Assembly (NCBI GenBank): GCA_963575745.1
Contig: CAUYUJ010018715.1
Span: 452,501 to 516,500 of the forward strand
Reading direction: 5' to 3'
From: Prorocentrum cordatum
Lineage: Eukaryota > Sar > Dinophyceae > Prorocentrales > Prorocentraceae
DNA: 64,000 nucleotides
How positions within the stretch are numbered: position 1 is the first letter of the stretch; each line of letters begins with the position of its first letter. Position numbers and translations under genes: made by a program. Shown here piece after piece: positions 63,691-64,000 of this stretch. The notes under the pieces were generated by a model, which worked only from the letters and a program-made list of their open reading frames with translations, searched no databases and had not been told where the DNA came from.

Positions 63691-64000
63691 GTGCTGCTGT
63701 TTTACCAGCGCGAGCACGTCTGGGAGCGGGTCCTGGCATCCGGGGGCCTCTCGCCTCGCGATGGCCCGCTGCGCCCGACGCCACCCCTCCTCGGGAGCCC
63801 CCTCCTATAGGAGGGCCCCCGGGGCAGGACGGAGCCGGCGGAAGCCCTCGGGGCCCCTCTCCCCCCCGCGGGAGGACGCACGGGTGGGATAGGGACACGA
63901 CTGGCGCGAAAGGGAAAACGCCCCAAACGGGGCTCCGAAGAATATGAAGAAGAAGAAGAAGAAGAAGAAGAAACTAACAAGAACAAGGAGGAACAGGGTA
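63691..64000. other. No gene seen; GAA tract at 63940-63975
   Basis: GC-rich unique sequence ending with an AAGAAGAAGAAG run at the window edge. Confidence 0.45.

Overview
The window looks like nuclear DNA of a large, repeat-laden eukaryotic genome. The most likely source is a dinoflagellate. The evidence is indirect: the only recognisable protein domains belong to non-LTR retrotransposons whose endonuclease, reverse transcriptase and RNase H segments resemble elements I know mainly from dinoflagellate genomes. The DNA is GC-rich, gene-poor and packed with microsatellites and small inverted-repeat elements. I could not run a search, so the genus is open. No complete host gene, rRNA, tRNA or CRISPR array is visible.

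Layout. 0-9 kb: a small TIR element, purine-rich triplet tracts, TG tracts, a possible first exon at 1.5 kb (minus), another exon-like segment at 4.6 kb (minus), a long hairpin at 8.3 kb. 9-15 kb: a GGGATCGA-type minisatellite, two copies of a roughly 170-bp dispersed element, an 88-bp tandem array (12.9-14.0 kb) and a 163-bp inverted-repeat element. 15-20 kb: a sea of AGT and CAT triplets, including about 300 bp of almost pure AGT, with 8-, 10- and 12-bp minisatellites. 20-27 kb: a 67-bp array, a 148-nt hairpin, a duplicated 0.6-kb unit, and the 3' part of a retrotransposon on the minus strand (RNase H plus a Cys-rich tail). 27-29 kb: a 90-bp satellite of about 22 units. 29-43 kb: short duplications, a second long hairpin, and copies of several dispersed families. 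43-47 kb: the 5' and central part of a retrotransposon on the plus strand (endonuclease, linker, truncated reverse transcriptase), ending abruptly in a second 88-bp array homologous to the one at 13 kb but inverted. 47-56 kb: CTC tracts, two opposed copies of a 0.6-kb repeat, and further small TIR elements. 56-64 kb: duplicated 1.3-kb blocks separated by GAT and GAC triplet tracts, and a duplicated 0.25-kb block.

The window is best read as a graveyard of mobile DNA. At least seven dispersed families recur, several with terminal inverted repeats and two with apparent 5-bp target duplications. Many triplet microsatellites sit next to the same conserved flank each time, which suggests they travel with dispersed elements. 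The few exon-like segments are unproven. No genes can be shown to work together in a pathway.
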